From Dactylis glomerata (Eukaryota > Streptophyta > Magnoliopsida > Poales > Poaceae), in the NCBI GenBank assembly GCA_007115705.1, contig QXEO01000143.1:1606072-1670071 (forward strand): DNA of 64,000 nucleotides. Direction: 5' to 3'. Made by a program: the position numbers and the translations under genes. The stretch's first letter is position 1, and every line of letters begins with the position of its first letter. The notes below the pieces were generated by a model, which saw nothing but the letters and a program-made list of their open reading frames with translations, was not told where the DNA came from and made no database searches. Positions 43,228-55,139 of this stretch are shown here, piece by piece.

Positions 43228-45290
43228 TCGGCATCACCGCGGACCGTCGGGCGCGGGCACGCGAGCTTTAAGCAGCGCTATCTGTCTGTGTCGCCGCTGC
43301 CTCCGTCGCCGTCCTAGGGTTCAGGCAAGGTTATGGGCGGAGGAATGAACTAGATCTTGACCGTACACCGCTGCGTACTGAACTCGGTTACATCGAATTG
43401 CCACGCAGATTGACACGCTGAAACTAACATGAAACGGAGAAATACTGACATGCGGGACCGCTATGTACCTAGAACGGGAGAAGTCACGGCAATATTTGGT
43501 TTGACCTACATTCGTTCAAAATGGGCCCTCTGAGGAATTACCTATCCAACTTTTCAAATGACGTCTATTACAAGCAATAAAGGTACCTGTGAGCCTGTGC
43601 CAATGAACTCGATGACCGCAAACAAAATATCCCCTCGCACAGGCCCAGATTGGCCCAAGTTTCCTAGGTATATATTTGCTAGGTGGGCTATTTCCTAACT
43701 CCTCGCAGCCTAGTTTCGGGCCTGGATGCAGAGGTAGCAAGCAGTTTTGCTTCTGTTCGCATCGTCTCCTAGCGTTTTGCTTTGTTTCCATATCAGCGAT
43801 CGCACGCCTCGCTTGACGACGCCACTGGTAGATTACGGTTGGGCTCTCACGCCGCGCCACACTTTCATCATGTATGGCAGCGCCAAGCGGAGCAACCAGC
43901 AGGCAGCAACACTGTTCAGTTGCGAACAGGATCAGGGGCTCAGGGCATCAGAATTCAGTCCATCATTATTTAACACAACGCTCAATACATCAGGTGCGTT
44001 CTGCCATAAACCAACAATCCAACTTGAAACCCCATCTAATTTAGGCTTTTTTCCTCAATCGATTTAGGCACTTCTTTTGGCCTTGTGCTTATGCATAAGC
44101 TGACTTCTAGAAAACGGTGGGAAAAAACTGTAGTGGGGAGAAGCTCCTAGAAACCCCACGTGATACTTCTTTTGGGCTTCTATAGATTTGGCTTATTTGT
44201 TGTGTTGAATTGTGTAATGTCTGTAATGCCCTTAAATTTGATGTGTGCCCTAAATAAGTGAATATGAAATTTTGTAAATATGTAGTAGCACACAACATGG
44301 AAGTACATTCAGCTATACTTCATGCGAACACTTGCATCATGCACCTGCAAGGAAATCTGATGCACTCGGAACTTCTATAATTTCTGAAATCCAAAAAATG
44401 CTCATGCTTACACCTGATCTCTTACCACAACACTTGTGCAGTTAGCGAAAAAGCAGATAAGGAGTATGAAATGAAAGGAATTGAAGCTAATCGTGAAAGG
44501 AACAAAAATAAAGCTTGAGAAATGTCGTATTAGCACAGTCACTATTAACAGCAATCTGCTAAAGTACAATAGATTATAATCTGCTAAAGTACAATAGATT
44601 GGAATCTGCTCAGCCGGGAGGGGCACTGGTCCGACGGCTACCTCCAGGCGGGAAGAGCAGCGGCAATCGAGGCGGACGCGACCTCCAGGCCGGGGAGCAA
44701 CGGAGCGCGACGCACAGAGGAGAAGCGGCCGCGCTGCGCGGGGGGGGGGGGGGGGGGGGAATCGCTATGCGCGAGCCGGACGCGAGAGCGATGCGGGGAT
44801 AACATTTCGTTTTTTCTTTCCTTTTCTCGTGCGCATGTCCTCGGAATGGCATTCTGCTGAAATTTGACGCAACGGTAGGGGCAAGGCTGAATACTGGTTC
44901 AATTCTCGGTGGAGAAGCTCGGGAAGCTCTCGAGAATCCGGCCTCGAGCAGTTTCTGAAAATACACAGGACAAGAGCTTCGCGGTGGAAATAAGCGGGCC
45001 AACAGCTAGAGACTTCTTTTGGGCTTCAGCTGCCCACTACCTCGAAGCCGGCCCAGAAGCTGAAAAGAAGTCAGCCTTACATTTGTATCGATTACTTTAT
45101 CCTTTTCACCTTTTGATGTGCATGCATATCAATCCATCTTTTTTATGCCTGCAATGAAGGATTGTACAAATCAGGCTAAAAGATATAAGTTTGGCCCTCT
45201 AAATTGAAGCAATTGAAATCTTACTTCCGTTTTACAATGAAACAAGAAAGACATCATGACTATAACAGGCCTGATAGCGACATGCTGGAG
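43228..45290. other. Spacer with no recognised gene; poly-G tract
   Basis: Upstream of the transposase there is GC-rich leader-like DNA (43230-43330). After that I see no coding pattern on either strand. A run of 20 G lies at 44740-44759 within a GC-rich island (about 44620-44800). Confidence 0.5.
44740..44759 (+). repeat. Homopolymer (G)20
   Basis: This is an uninterrupted run of twenty G between GCGCTGCGC and AATCGC. Such a run can form a G-quadruplex and is a common place for length errors in an assembly. Confidence 0.95.
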
Positions 45291-45295
45291 ATAAT

Positions 45296-45817
45296 TGTTG
45301 GCGCTGCAACCTCGCAGCGCCTCTTCTTCTTCTTCTCTAACTCTCTCAAATCTCACTTGTGTCTCACACACAGCCAGAACACACCCAAAGAACACACACA
45401 CACATGGACCAAGAAAGAAATCCAACAAGCTTTGCGAAGAGGAAATTCTCCTTGGTCACACGAGAGGCTACATCTGTGGTGGTGCCCTCACGGCTTCCTT
45501 TCTCATTCATTTGATCCACTTAAATAGCCAGTACAGGATAAGGACCTCACGCCTCACGTACCTATCCCACTAACCACTAACTCCATGCACTAGCTAGACA
45601 TGGCCACTTATCCATGCATTAAGCTGCTGATGGCTGACTTGATCTACTCCTAGAATCTCTCTAGGCGCCACACATGAGCCGGTCATAGCATGCACATGCA
45701 GCTAATCCTCCAGCTAACTAACAACTTGGCCGTGTAATGCATGCACTAATTACCTAATCTATTCACACATGCATTGACCCATCTACTAATAGACTCATGT
45801 CAAGATTATTGCTAACA
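45296..45817 (-). repeat. 3' LTR of the small LTR element
   Basis: It is 522 bp and runs from TGTTGGCGCTG to TTGCTAACA on the plus strand. It contains (CTT)n and (CA)n tracts near its left end. Confidence 0.93.
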
Positions 45818-45959
45818 TTTTCCCTCCTAATCTTGACATGCTAACTCACGAATCTTCCATGCAGATCACAACTTCACTTGGATGATGCCTTCGCAGCACC
45901 AAACTGCACGCCACCATGCCACCCACGGTGACTTGATCTTGCCATGGATGACGCCCTCA

Positions 45960-46310
45960 TATCGTCTTTATCATGCCATCTTACCGCGGCATCACACTGC
46001 AGGTTTTGTTGGCTTCGCACCAACTCTTCTTGATGACGATGGCTTCGCACCACCGCCGTCGGCACCCAGCGGCATCGCACCGCTGCCGCCTCGTGACGGC
46101 ATCACACCGTCGGCTTCTCATGACGGCATCACACCATCATCTTCTCGTGGCAGCATCACACCGCCGCCTCCTCCTTGCGGCTTCACACCGTAACCGGGTG
46201 CTAGCGGCATCGCGCCATAAGCAGCCTCCTCCTTGCGGCTTCACACCATAACCGGGTGCTAGCGGCATCGCGCCATAAGCAGCCTCCTCCTTGCGCCGCC
46301 GGCCTCCATC
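45960..46310. repeat. Degenerate GC-rich repeats inside the small LTR element
   Basis: Short GGCATCACACCG-type units repeat across the interior. A unit of about 57 bp (CCTCCTCCTTGCGGCTTCAC ... CGCCATAAGCAG) is duplicated in tandem at about 46168-46284. Confidence 0.75.
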
Positions 46311-46355
46311 TCGCACGAAGTCCACCGAGCTGCTGCCACCGCCTAGGATCTTCGG

Positions 46356-46367
46356 GCTCTGATACCA
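46356..46367 (-). other. Primer binding site (initiator Met tRNA type)
   Basis: The minus strand reads TGGTATCAGAGC, the classical plant initiator-Met tRNA primer site of Copia elements, two bases from the LTR. Confidence 0.92.
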
Positions 46368-46369
46368 AT

Positions 46370-46891
46370 TGTTGGCGCTGCAACCTCGCAGCGCCTCTTC
46401 TTCTTCTTCTCTAACTCTCTCAAATCTCACTTGTGTCTCACACACAGCCAGAACACACCCAAAGAACACACACACACATGGACCAAGAAAGAAATCCAAC
46501 AAGCTTTGCGAAGAGGAAATTCTCCTTGGTCACACGAGAGGCTACATCTGTGGTGGTGCCCTCACGGCTTCCTTTCTCATTCATTTGATCCACTTAAATA
46601 GCCAGTACAGGATAAGGACCTCACGCCTCACGTACCTATCCCACTAACGACTAACTCCATGCACTAGCTAGACATGGCCACTTATCCATGCATTAAGCTG
46701 CTAATGGCTGACTTGATCTACTCCTAGAATCTCTTTAGGCGCCACACATGAGCCGGTCATAGCATGCACATGCAGCTAATCCTCCAGCTAACTAACAACT
46801 TGGCCGTGTAATGCATGCACCAATTACCTAATCTATTCACACATACATTGACCCATCTACTAATAGACTCATGTCAAGATTATTGCTAACA
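46370..46891 (-). repeat. 5' LTR of the small LTR element
   Basis: It is 522 bp and near-identical to 45296-45817. The differences seen are at ACCACT/ACGACT, GCTGATGG/GCTAATGG, CTCTAGG/TTTAGG, CACTAATT/CACCAATT and CATGCATT/CATACATT. Confidence 0.93.
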
Positions 46892-47254
46892 ATAATTATG
46901 AACATATCGTTGCAGATTTTATTTCAAAGAACACCTACATAATGGTATTTTTAAAATTATCATTATATAATGCCCATTCATTCCATAATATTAGGCGTTT
47001 TGGTAAACTCAGAGTATTTAATAATTTAAAAATACATATGTTCAGTCAACAAATACTCATTCATTAGATAACAATTGTTAGATATAAGTGATTCACCAAA
47101 CTGGACTGCATGATGCAGTTCAAAATGATCAAAACTAAAACACGCTAGAGCCTCTGAATCTCTGAAACAAAACAAAGAAACTATATACTATCTGAACTAT
47201 TATACGCAAGAGGTACAAACAACCTCTGCTATCTGGTGTCGCTGTTTTCTCCAA

Positions 47255-49928
47255 TCTACTATATACTAAAAGCACAATACGGGGTTCTAAAATAGAGACA
47301 CCATGTTAATCCACATCATCTTAATTATTTTAGACAGTTAGATCTATAATTAATGGATGAGATTAAAAGATCTAAGAGTTACTTACATACAAATATATAT
47401 AGTCTAATTGATGTCTACGTGACCTGACCTGCTTAGATACTAACGAGCAATCTGTCTATTAATCTATTAATTAAAAAAATAAAAAACAATCTTGGTTGGG
47501 TCTATCACGTCACGTAAGTTGGACCTAGAGTCCAAATTTACATATAACCTAGATTGGTACTCCAGTTTATTTAGTTAATCAATGGTGTTAGATTATAAGG
47601 TTTAAAAAGACATAATATATTGTCTTGAACTACTACATGAGCTAGACTCCCGTAATTGAGCGTTCTATGCGTTAAACTACTAATTGTCGTGTCCGGTTAG
47701 GCCTCTTAAAAATTGGAAGTTACCTCCGTGAATAGATGCCTCCATTTAAAATATTAAAAATAGCCACAGCCATGTAACGTGACTACATATCCCAACAGAA
47801 CCATAATTGTTACACCCAACCAGCAACAAACAAACTTGGCTAGACCATTGTGGCCAACGCTAGGAGTTTTAGATACGAATATGGGTAATTTAGAAGAAAT
47901 ACTTATTAAATGCAAACTAATTATCCATAAAAAGTGTAAACTAATTAGCATGTACGTTATTTCTATGATTGAGTGCATATAACATAATATTTTATTTGAC
48001 TACCATCAAAGATAACCACACACAAAATGTTTGTGAAAGCTATGAGTAGTAAAATTTTAAAATTTTATTAATAAAGTCATGACAGAGCTGCTAGATATGG
48101 GCATGGGCAATTTTTAGAAAAATTGTTTATAAAGTTAACTAATTACCTGAAAAGGTGTAAACAGATCAAAATGCATGACCCAAAAAGGTGTAAACTAAAC
48201 GTAATATTTATTCCCGACTAACACACTCAGAAAATGATTGCAAAATCTCTAAGTCAAGAAATTTTAAGATTAATTCATGATATCCGAACATTTGTCGCAC
48301 TATCGATGAAACAAAGTTAAAGATTAATTAATGAAGTCACGACATTAGTCACACTATGGTCGAAATGTCCCTCACACTAAAAATAATTATTGGCTTAACG
48401 ATACACAAAGGTCTGAGTCAACACAGATTCTCGCTAGGATGAGAATGCTTCTACACTGAAGCAATATTCCGAACCTTTAAACTTTATGAATATACAACAT
48501 TAGTCATCACACAATTGGCAGAACATCTCTCACACTGTAATTATTTTAGCTTAATGATACACAAAGCTAGGTCACCACAAGTTCATGCTTGATATGTTCC
48601 ATGTTTAGTACAGGACTAACTACCCAGGATGAAATATGACAACTGCAAGCACAAACAAATCTTGGCTGAAACGTGATGACAAAGGCTAGGAGCCAATACA
48701 TATGGGTTGTTTAGAAAAAAACTGAAGTGCAAATTGAGCATTCTATGATTGATTGGAGAAATGAAATTTTTATTCGATTGTCATCAGATCAACACACTCA
48801 CAAACCACATGCAGAAGTTCTCAGTTCTGGACTTTTAAGATTATTGATGAAGTCACAACATTAGCCAGACCATTGATGGGAATGTTCCTCGCAATAAAAT
48901 TATATTATCAGATTAATTATACACACATGGCTGAGAACCAAGGATTTTTGCTAGGACGAGAATGTTCATGCGCTTAAGGAATATTTTGATATAACAGCTC
49001 ACATGATGTCGAAAGTTTAAATTTGATGAAGATACAACAAGTCGGCGCACTATTGACCTATTATCACTTGATTTCATATGTGGTATCACACAATGTATAA
49101 GAGCACCTGAAAAAGCATAAACTAAATTCTTATGAATTGTTATAGCAGATATTAATTGTTTGGTTTGTATGGTAGATATATTTGGATTATTCTATGTGCC
49201 TTTCTCTCACATAACAAAGTTACTGTAAGAGCACATGTCATCTCAATTGCATAATAAACTGAAGCCGCGTAGTTATTTTGCATAATAGTAAAAATACATG
49301 TGACCGAGTGTGTAGAACTATTGAATTAATATCAAGATAATTTAGTGAACCTATTAAAAATAGATATGGAAAATGGCGGTATGGAAACACAGAGTCATAC
49401 TATTCTATCTTTGATGGCCAATGCATAAACATGTTAGTATACCCGTGAAAAAATGGCTTTAGCAGCATATTCATATATAAAATAACGGCCAAAGTTTCAG
49501 TATGTTCAGGTTTGCACATTTGGATATGGAGTGAGTAAGAGAGGAATATGCATAAAAACAAGATAATTCTCACTATTTAATGTGTTCCACACAGTGAGGG
49601 GGATGAACCATTTTATTCTTAATTCAACATTTTTTTTGGTACAACTTAACTATCGGTCTAACATCAAGGAAGAACTATAGTTATGTTTACAGATTTAATA
49701 TCGCTTACATGGATGTTTCAACATATGAGATTATAATCACTTCCCACAGATTTTAGTCGTTACTCGCATATGTGATATGTTGTTTACCAAAGCATTTTGT
49801 GGTAGTTGTAGTACATTTTTATCACATAGTAGGAAATAATGTGATATCACTAAAACCATATTTTTATTTATTGAACACCTTCATCCACTATAGATGATCC
49901 CTCGTATTTGCGAGGGCCACCATGCTAG
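47255..49928 (+). mobile_element. Non-autonomous Helitron (2674 bp)
   Basis: The left end is TCTACTATATACTAAAAG preceded by A. The right end is CTAG followed by T, so the insertion is between A and T without target duplication. Eight bases before the final CTAG there is a hairpin, CCCTCG (49899-49904) and CGAGGG (49911-49916) with a six-base loop. These three features define plant Helitrons. The AT-rich interior has no Rep/helicase gene and no recognisable captured gene, so the element depends on an autonomous partner. Confidence 0.85.
49899..49916 (+). terminator. Helitron 3' terminal hairpin
   Basis: This is a six-base-pair GC stem with loop TATTTG close to the 3' CTAG end. In Helitrons this hairpin marks the end of rolling-circle transfer; it is not a transcription terminator. 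Confidence 0.8.
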
Positions 49929-50895
49929 TTACTGTAATAATATAAAAGACTTATAATAATAACAGCTGCAACAATCTAAAAGAAGTCTGGGAGTTGAGCA
50001 ATTGCAATTACAGTACACGTTATTAAACTAAACGGCAAAAGTATGATTAACAAATCATGGTATTTCTTTTTCAGTTCTCATATTTCATTTTCTCCCTAAT
50101 AGTATATATGACAATTGCAGCGGGCTCCGTCGAAACACACATGGTATCACAATAAATAAACTATTGTTGTTCAAAATGTGCAGAATTGCAACAAATATGT
50201 GCCAATATTAGGTAGTTTCGGAATATGTAATTTAGATACCTTGAAACTTCCTCGACAAATTCGTGTGCCAGGGATGCTGGAACCTGTTGCCGAGGAGTGC
50301 GCCGGCTTGGAGGAGCGGCTGTTGATCTGGGTGCATGGACGGGCGGCGACATCCTTGCGACAGGCAGAGCGGCAGTACGCCGTCGAGATCGGTGCAGGTA
50401 ACATGAGGCGGCATCCTGGAACACGGTGTCGTCGAGGACGACGGCGTGGAGGCACGGGCGTCCTCGCGAGTCGTGATGGGCGGGGCTGCCGCGACGTCCT
50501 GGAACACCACATCATCAAGGATGGAGGTGTGAGGAAGGGCGGCAACGTGCAGGGCAATGCGGTCTTTGTTGGATTGTGGGCGGAGGAGATGAGGATGGTC
50601 GTGTGGCGCTGGGACATGGGGAACAGTTACCTCGCTAATAATGATGGGTTAGCGTGGAAATTTTTATTACTATGATTGCCTGTCATCGTTAAATATGGCT
50701 TTGATGTGGGGCGTTTGATAGATTGATTTGATGGCATTGATTTGTTGGATGGGACGCTGTCGCTCTTTTATTAGTAGTGGTGATAGTGGAGATTTGATTA
50801 CTGGGATGCTCTCGCTAAAAATTTCAACGCTTTTCTTTGCAGCAAACACCGAAATGCCCAACAGCGACAACACTATGGGATTCGCTCAGGCTCCG
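49929..50895. other. Host DNA, possible short ORF, no family recognised
   Basis: A GC-rich block at 50270-50600 is open in several frames on both strands (for example plus 50178-50675), which is typical for GC-rich DNA. I see no motif that would favour one of them. Confidence 0.35.
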
Positions 50896-51640
50896 CTGTT
50901 TTGGAGTTTCTCTTAACTGAACCAGACGTAAACCTGCCAGGATTTGCTAATATTGGAAGGAGAGAAGTCATAGCTGTTGGGGCTTGGTATCTGTGGTGGA
51001 TAAGGAGACAACGAACGCATAATGGAATGGTTTCTCCAATAAATTAGTGCAGGATGTCAATCCTTACTATTACTGCAAATGCATCTAAAGCACGGAGTGT
51101 GCAAACCAACTCGGATATCCGATGGACTAAGCCGTGTCCCAGTCTGATTAAAGTTAACGTTGATGGTGCTTTTCATATTGATTCTCATGCAGGTGTCGTC
51201 GGTGCAGTCCTACGAGATTATGAAGGACGATTTATTGCGGCATCGACACTTTTTCTTCGGAATGTAGCATCTGCTAGTGCTGCCGAAGCGTTGGCCATGC
51301 GAGAGGGGTTAGCTCTTGCCAATCGCTTAGGGTGTAATAATATTCTAGCCGAGACCGACTCGTTGGAGACTATTGAAGCCTGTACTAGAGGAGAATCTTG
51401 GTGGGGATAATCATCAGCAGCGTTTGTTGATTGTGTCGATTTGGCGATGCTAATTGGTACGTTCAGTTTAAGCATTGTCCGAGGGAAGCAGGAGTAGCTC
51501 ATGAATTAGCTAGGGTTAGTTTTTCTAATAATTCTTCTTGTAATCGGGTCGATGAGCCCCTAGTTTTATTTTTGATAAACTCGTGAACGATGTAACTATT
51601 ATTTGAGATTAATAAAGTCCCGCAGCAGAATCCTGCTTTT
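50896..51640 (+). mobile_element. 3' fragment of a LINE (non-LTR) retrotransposon
   Basis: This is the C-terminal end of a plant L1-type pol followed by a 3' UTR with an AATAAAGT-like signal near 51610. The upstream reverse transcriptase is absent. The piece just before the RNase H domain (VIAVGAWYLWWIRRQRTHN at about 50968-51024) is the usual linker of such elements. No poly-A tail or target duplication is clear. Confidence 0.75.
51054..51410 (+). pseudogene. RNase H (RVT_3) domain of the LINE
   Basis: The open frame includes the RNase H landmarks of plant LINE pol: LIKVNVDGAF (first Asp), GVVGAVLRDYEGRF, AEALAMREGLALANRLGC (Glu) and ETDSLETIE (second Asp). This domain degrades the RNA strand of the cDNA hybrid. 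A TAA directly after ESWWG ends the frame, and more stops follow, so the C-terminal part with the last catalytic residue is broken. The ATG at 51054 is internal and not a real start. Confidence 0.8.
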
Positions 51641-53470
51641 TCCCTTTAAAAAACATCGAAATGTCAACATGTGCAGCAACAGACGAGGTTAGCCCAAGAA
51701 ATGAATAAGTATCCAGCTGAATGGTGAAAAAGAGTCCGTATCAAGATATCTATTGTCCTTCAAAGTCTTACGTTTTCCGCTGCAGCACAAAAGTGTACAT
51801 ACGCCAGCTGTTCCTCCAAAGTCATCGCATATTCTGGTGCATCTTCTATAAATAAAAGGGTGGTTGTCATTCACAACTTCATATCATGTGTGGCGTGGGC
51901 GTGACCAGATGACACTCTCCTTTCTTGCATTTGCTACAAAAATACCTAAGGAGCTCTAAGCTCCCTGGTTTTAACGAGTTGTGGTTGCTCCCCCGTGTCT
52001 GCTGGTTTTGGCCAACGTGTAATCGTGTTATAGTTTTCATGTTTTATTCCACCGCATGCGTGTATGTGCTGTTGCATTCCGTGTATTGAGCATGTAGAAA
52101 CCGACTCGAGGAACCGGCTTAATCCCCAGCCTCGACCCTCGATAGTTCCTCCTCTCGGACCGCCCAACTAGCGCTGCCTTTCTATCCCCCACCCGCAGGC
52201 CACCACCGCTTCCGCCCAGCACCCTCCTCTTCGCATGCCCCTGCCATTCCACCCCAATAAGCAGGTCCTGGTTCCTACCACTCTCTTCAGCTTTTGGAGG
52301 ACCAGGAGGGCACCGTGCCGCCTCCAGTTTGCCGGCAGAGAAGAGAGGATGGGGGACGATGGAGTCGCTGTTCCGGCCGCCGCCGCGCACCTTCTCGCTG
52401 AATCTGGCCACCTTCAAAGGGCGTTCATTCAAGATGCGGCTGGGAGGGAGGGTGTGACGGGAGGAGTGGGATAGTGAACGAGGCTGTAAAGGGCCAACGC
52501 TGGAGGTGGTGGTGGAGGGAGCCGTCACAGAGTGTAGGGCAGAGGAGTAGGGGGATGATGCAGAACTGCCGGAACAGGCCACGCCTGTGCGGTTATCCTA
52601 TTTAGGATCCAATCTTTCTAGGTATCCATCTCCATAAATTCGTGTTATTATTTTAAGATTAATGCCCCTTTTTTGCTTCATTACTGAGCCTCAAGAGATT
52701 TTCCGATTTTGGTCATGCATTGATTTGTGAGGTACATCTGCAAAATTTTGTACCTTCAGTCAGAAATTGGTATCTTTTTTTCATAGTGAAGGTGATCTTT
52801 TTTGGATATTAGATGATATTCACTTGCTCTGGGTTTGATTGATTGATTCATTCGTGTTCAAATTCAATTGTAAAGGTGGAGGCAGTTGTGCTGGAGAGGC
52901 ATGGTGTATCGCCGCAGATGTACCCACATCCGCAGAACCATTGTAAGTGAATATTGCATCCAGTTTCACCAGGAAATTCTCTTGCTGTTAAATTGGATTA
53001 TGCTATGTGTTTGATAGTGAATCTAGAAAAGTCTTTTGGTTACTGTCACAGTTTGGCAATCTATCAGATGAGGATGAGTAAATCTGAGTTGATTGTGGGA
53101 CAAGTGTTAGGTACTTAAATGAAGTGATGAGATCTAAATCTAAGTGCACATTTAGAAGAATTAACAAGTCTATAATTTTAATAGTTGTATGTATAACACC
53201 ACAATAGGTACACCAATGCAAGGACTGTGGCATTATTATTTTTTGATTAATTGAGTATCTGAAGTTTAGTAGCAAAGGAAGTCGTGCGCAAATCAATTAG
53301 TGAAGATTTTAAGAAATTTTCTGTTGTAATAATTTCAGTTGCATTCTTTAATGTGGAGAATAGGAGGATTGTTAGGAAGGCTTCCACTAAGAAAGAGGTC
53401 AAATAAACATCCCTGAAAGTAAGAAGAGTTAAGAAACTATTAGAGATCAGGCTGCACTGCATGGATTTTT
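51641..53470. other. Host DNA; GC-rich block at 52130-52560, gene uncertain
   Basis: The block looks like the 5' part of a gene. On the plus strand an ATG at about 52359 gives MESLFRPPPRTFSLNLATFK and more before a TGA, a plausible N-terminus. On the minus strand a 181-codon frame (52037-52582) also exists. I cannot decide between them. The remaining DNA is AT-rich with no coding signal. Confidence 0.3.
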
Positions 53471-54460
53471 TTAAAGGGATTTCTATTTTCGTGCCCTCAA
53501 GTCCTTAGTTGTACTCAGTTTTCCCCAGCTCCTTAGTTTTTCCTCAGTTTTGTCCAAGCCCTTGTCTGAAACCCTCACAAGTGCTGGAACGGCCGGTTGC
53601 CCGATGGGTCAACAACTTTGACCATTATCTGCTGACTAGTGGGGCCACGTAGAGCCCGCAAAGACACGTCAGACCATCCATCTTTGTTTGACCGTAAGCA
53701 TCGCCGTATCCCTGACCAAAATGCGGACGAGTGGGGCTTCGGTATATCGAATGACAAGTGGGGCCATGACGCTGATACAAGGGGCAATACACGGGTAGGA
53801 TTAGATTTTTAAACGGAGCTCTACAGCGATGGCACGGAGGAGGTGGCATGCGGGGTGCCGAGATGAGATCAACGTCCACAAAGAACTGCATGAGGCGAGA
53901 CCAGACGCATTAGATAGATATAAACTAGACGCGTTTAACCATGCAAAGAAGAGAAGAAATGGTCGAGGACATCGACGACGACCTCAATACTTTGACTGAC
54001 GGTGTCGGACACGAACGCGGGCAATATAGAGAAAACTAGTGTCTCTCCTTTCTGGCGTGTATAGATGGGTGCTAGGGGAGTGTGGTGGCAAAGGGAAAGA
54101 CCTCGCGGTGGTCTGTGGCGTCTAGCATAGCGGGGCGGCGTGGCCGTGCCCACAGCGGCGTGCATGTTCGGCATTGGCATCAGCATGTACGTTCGTCATT
54201 GGCCTCGGCGGTATCTCTGGTGTGTCAGTGATCGAATGAGGGGACGGGATTGAGGGTGCATCCCGACGGTGACCTAGCAGTGGCGGCAAGCATAGCTGTT
54301 CTGACCATGCCGATATCAGCATCGACATCGTTTGGAGGCTGTGGTGCTCGAATCATGGTGGAAATTGCGATATTATTTTTACATGCATAATATATAGAAA
54401 ATAGCTAGATCTCTAAATCGATGCATATGAAGCTACATATATTCTTGGTCATAATCCCCT
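53471..54460. other. Spacer without recognised gene
   Basis: Short minus-strand frames (for example 53625-53891 and 53935-54186) lack any known motif. The start (53480-53600), with repeated CCTTAGTT and CTCAGTTTT phrases, looks like an old repeat. Confidence 0.35.
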
Positions 54461-54463
54461 TAT

Positions 54464-55062
54464 CTAAAGGGGATGGATGCATGGCTTCACGTTGTCGTCG
54501 CTTTCATTGTCAGTATCTTCGTCGTCCGTGTAGTAGTACTTCATGCACATTGTTCCGTTGAACACCTTCACTGTGAGCACATCATCGCCTTCATATTTGA
54601 AGTGTAGGAAGTAGCCAAAATCCACACCGTGCGTGATGGCGAAATTCTCCCAGCCCTTGTCGAGGTACATCCGGCCTTATCCGTCAAATAGGACCTCCAC
54701 GGTCCAAAGACGAGGACCGCAGTCAGCTGCTCGCAGATACACCTTAGCGGGCTCCTGGCCGTCAAGATAGCCCGCAAACTTTTTTGGGAATGCCTACAAA
54801 GAGATCGAGCGCCGATCGTTTGAAATTAAATGTTTTTTAAACATGCACATAATTAATCACATGCATCATATATGTGGGAACGCGTACGTACCTTCTTGGC
54901 CAAAGGGTCTTCATAGATGGCGATGAAGAACTCCTCTATGATCAATGACAGTGTTGACGGTGGTGGTGGCAATGATGATGATCCACCACCCCGGCCGCCC
55001 CTTCCCCTTCCCCTTCCCCTTCCCCTTCCCCTTTCGGTCGGCGTCCGAGATGTGGAAGCCAT
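54464..55062 (-). pseudogene. B3 DNA-binding domain gene, one in-frame stop
   Basis: There are two minus-strand exons, 55062-54892 (57 codons) and 54793-54464, with a 98-nt intron (donor GTACGT, acceptor TTTGTAG) that keeps the frame. Exon 1 begins MASTSRTPTERGRGRGRGRG, an Arg-Gly run encoded by a short tandem repeat, and ends in FFIAIYEDPLAKK. Exon 2 continues FPKKFAGYLDGQEPAKVYLR, LWTVEVLFDG, then KGWENFAITHGVDFGYFLHF and LTVKVFNGTMC: a plant B3 domain of the REM-like kind that binds DNA in the nucleus. An acidic tail follows (YYTDDEDTDNESDD). A TAA at 54677-54679, in the middle of the domain, truncates the product; the codon would be CAA if the T were C. Element Y begins 78 bases upstream of the ATG. 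Confidence 0.8.
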
Positions 55063-55139
55063 GGCAATGGATCAAGTATATGTGAACGAAGAAGAGAGAG
55101 GCAGAACCTATTGACATGAGGGATGGCCGTTGTGGGGTT

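Larger units (their letters stand above)
45296..46891 (-). mobile_element. Small non-autonomous LTR element (1596 bp), Copia-like primer site
   Basis: Two 522-bp LTRs (45296-45817 and 46370-46891) differ at about five positions and are flanked by a perfect ATAAT duplication (45291-45295 and 46892-46896). Orientation is set by the primer site next to the right LTR and a polypurine tract (AGGAGGGAAAA on the minus strand, 45818-45828) next to the left LTR. The 552-bp interior encodes no gag or pol. It is larger than a classical TRIM but of the same kind, and must be mobilised in trans. Confidence 0.93.

Noticed and set aside
44610..45002. Minus-strand ORF with a poly-Pro stretch.
   Set aside because: The Pro run is simply the 20-base G tract read on the other strand; the rest has no homology that I recognise.
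45340..45420. Short CTT and CA repeats as independent microsatellites.
   Set aside because: They are part of the 522-bp LTR and occur identically in both LTR copies.
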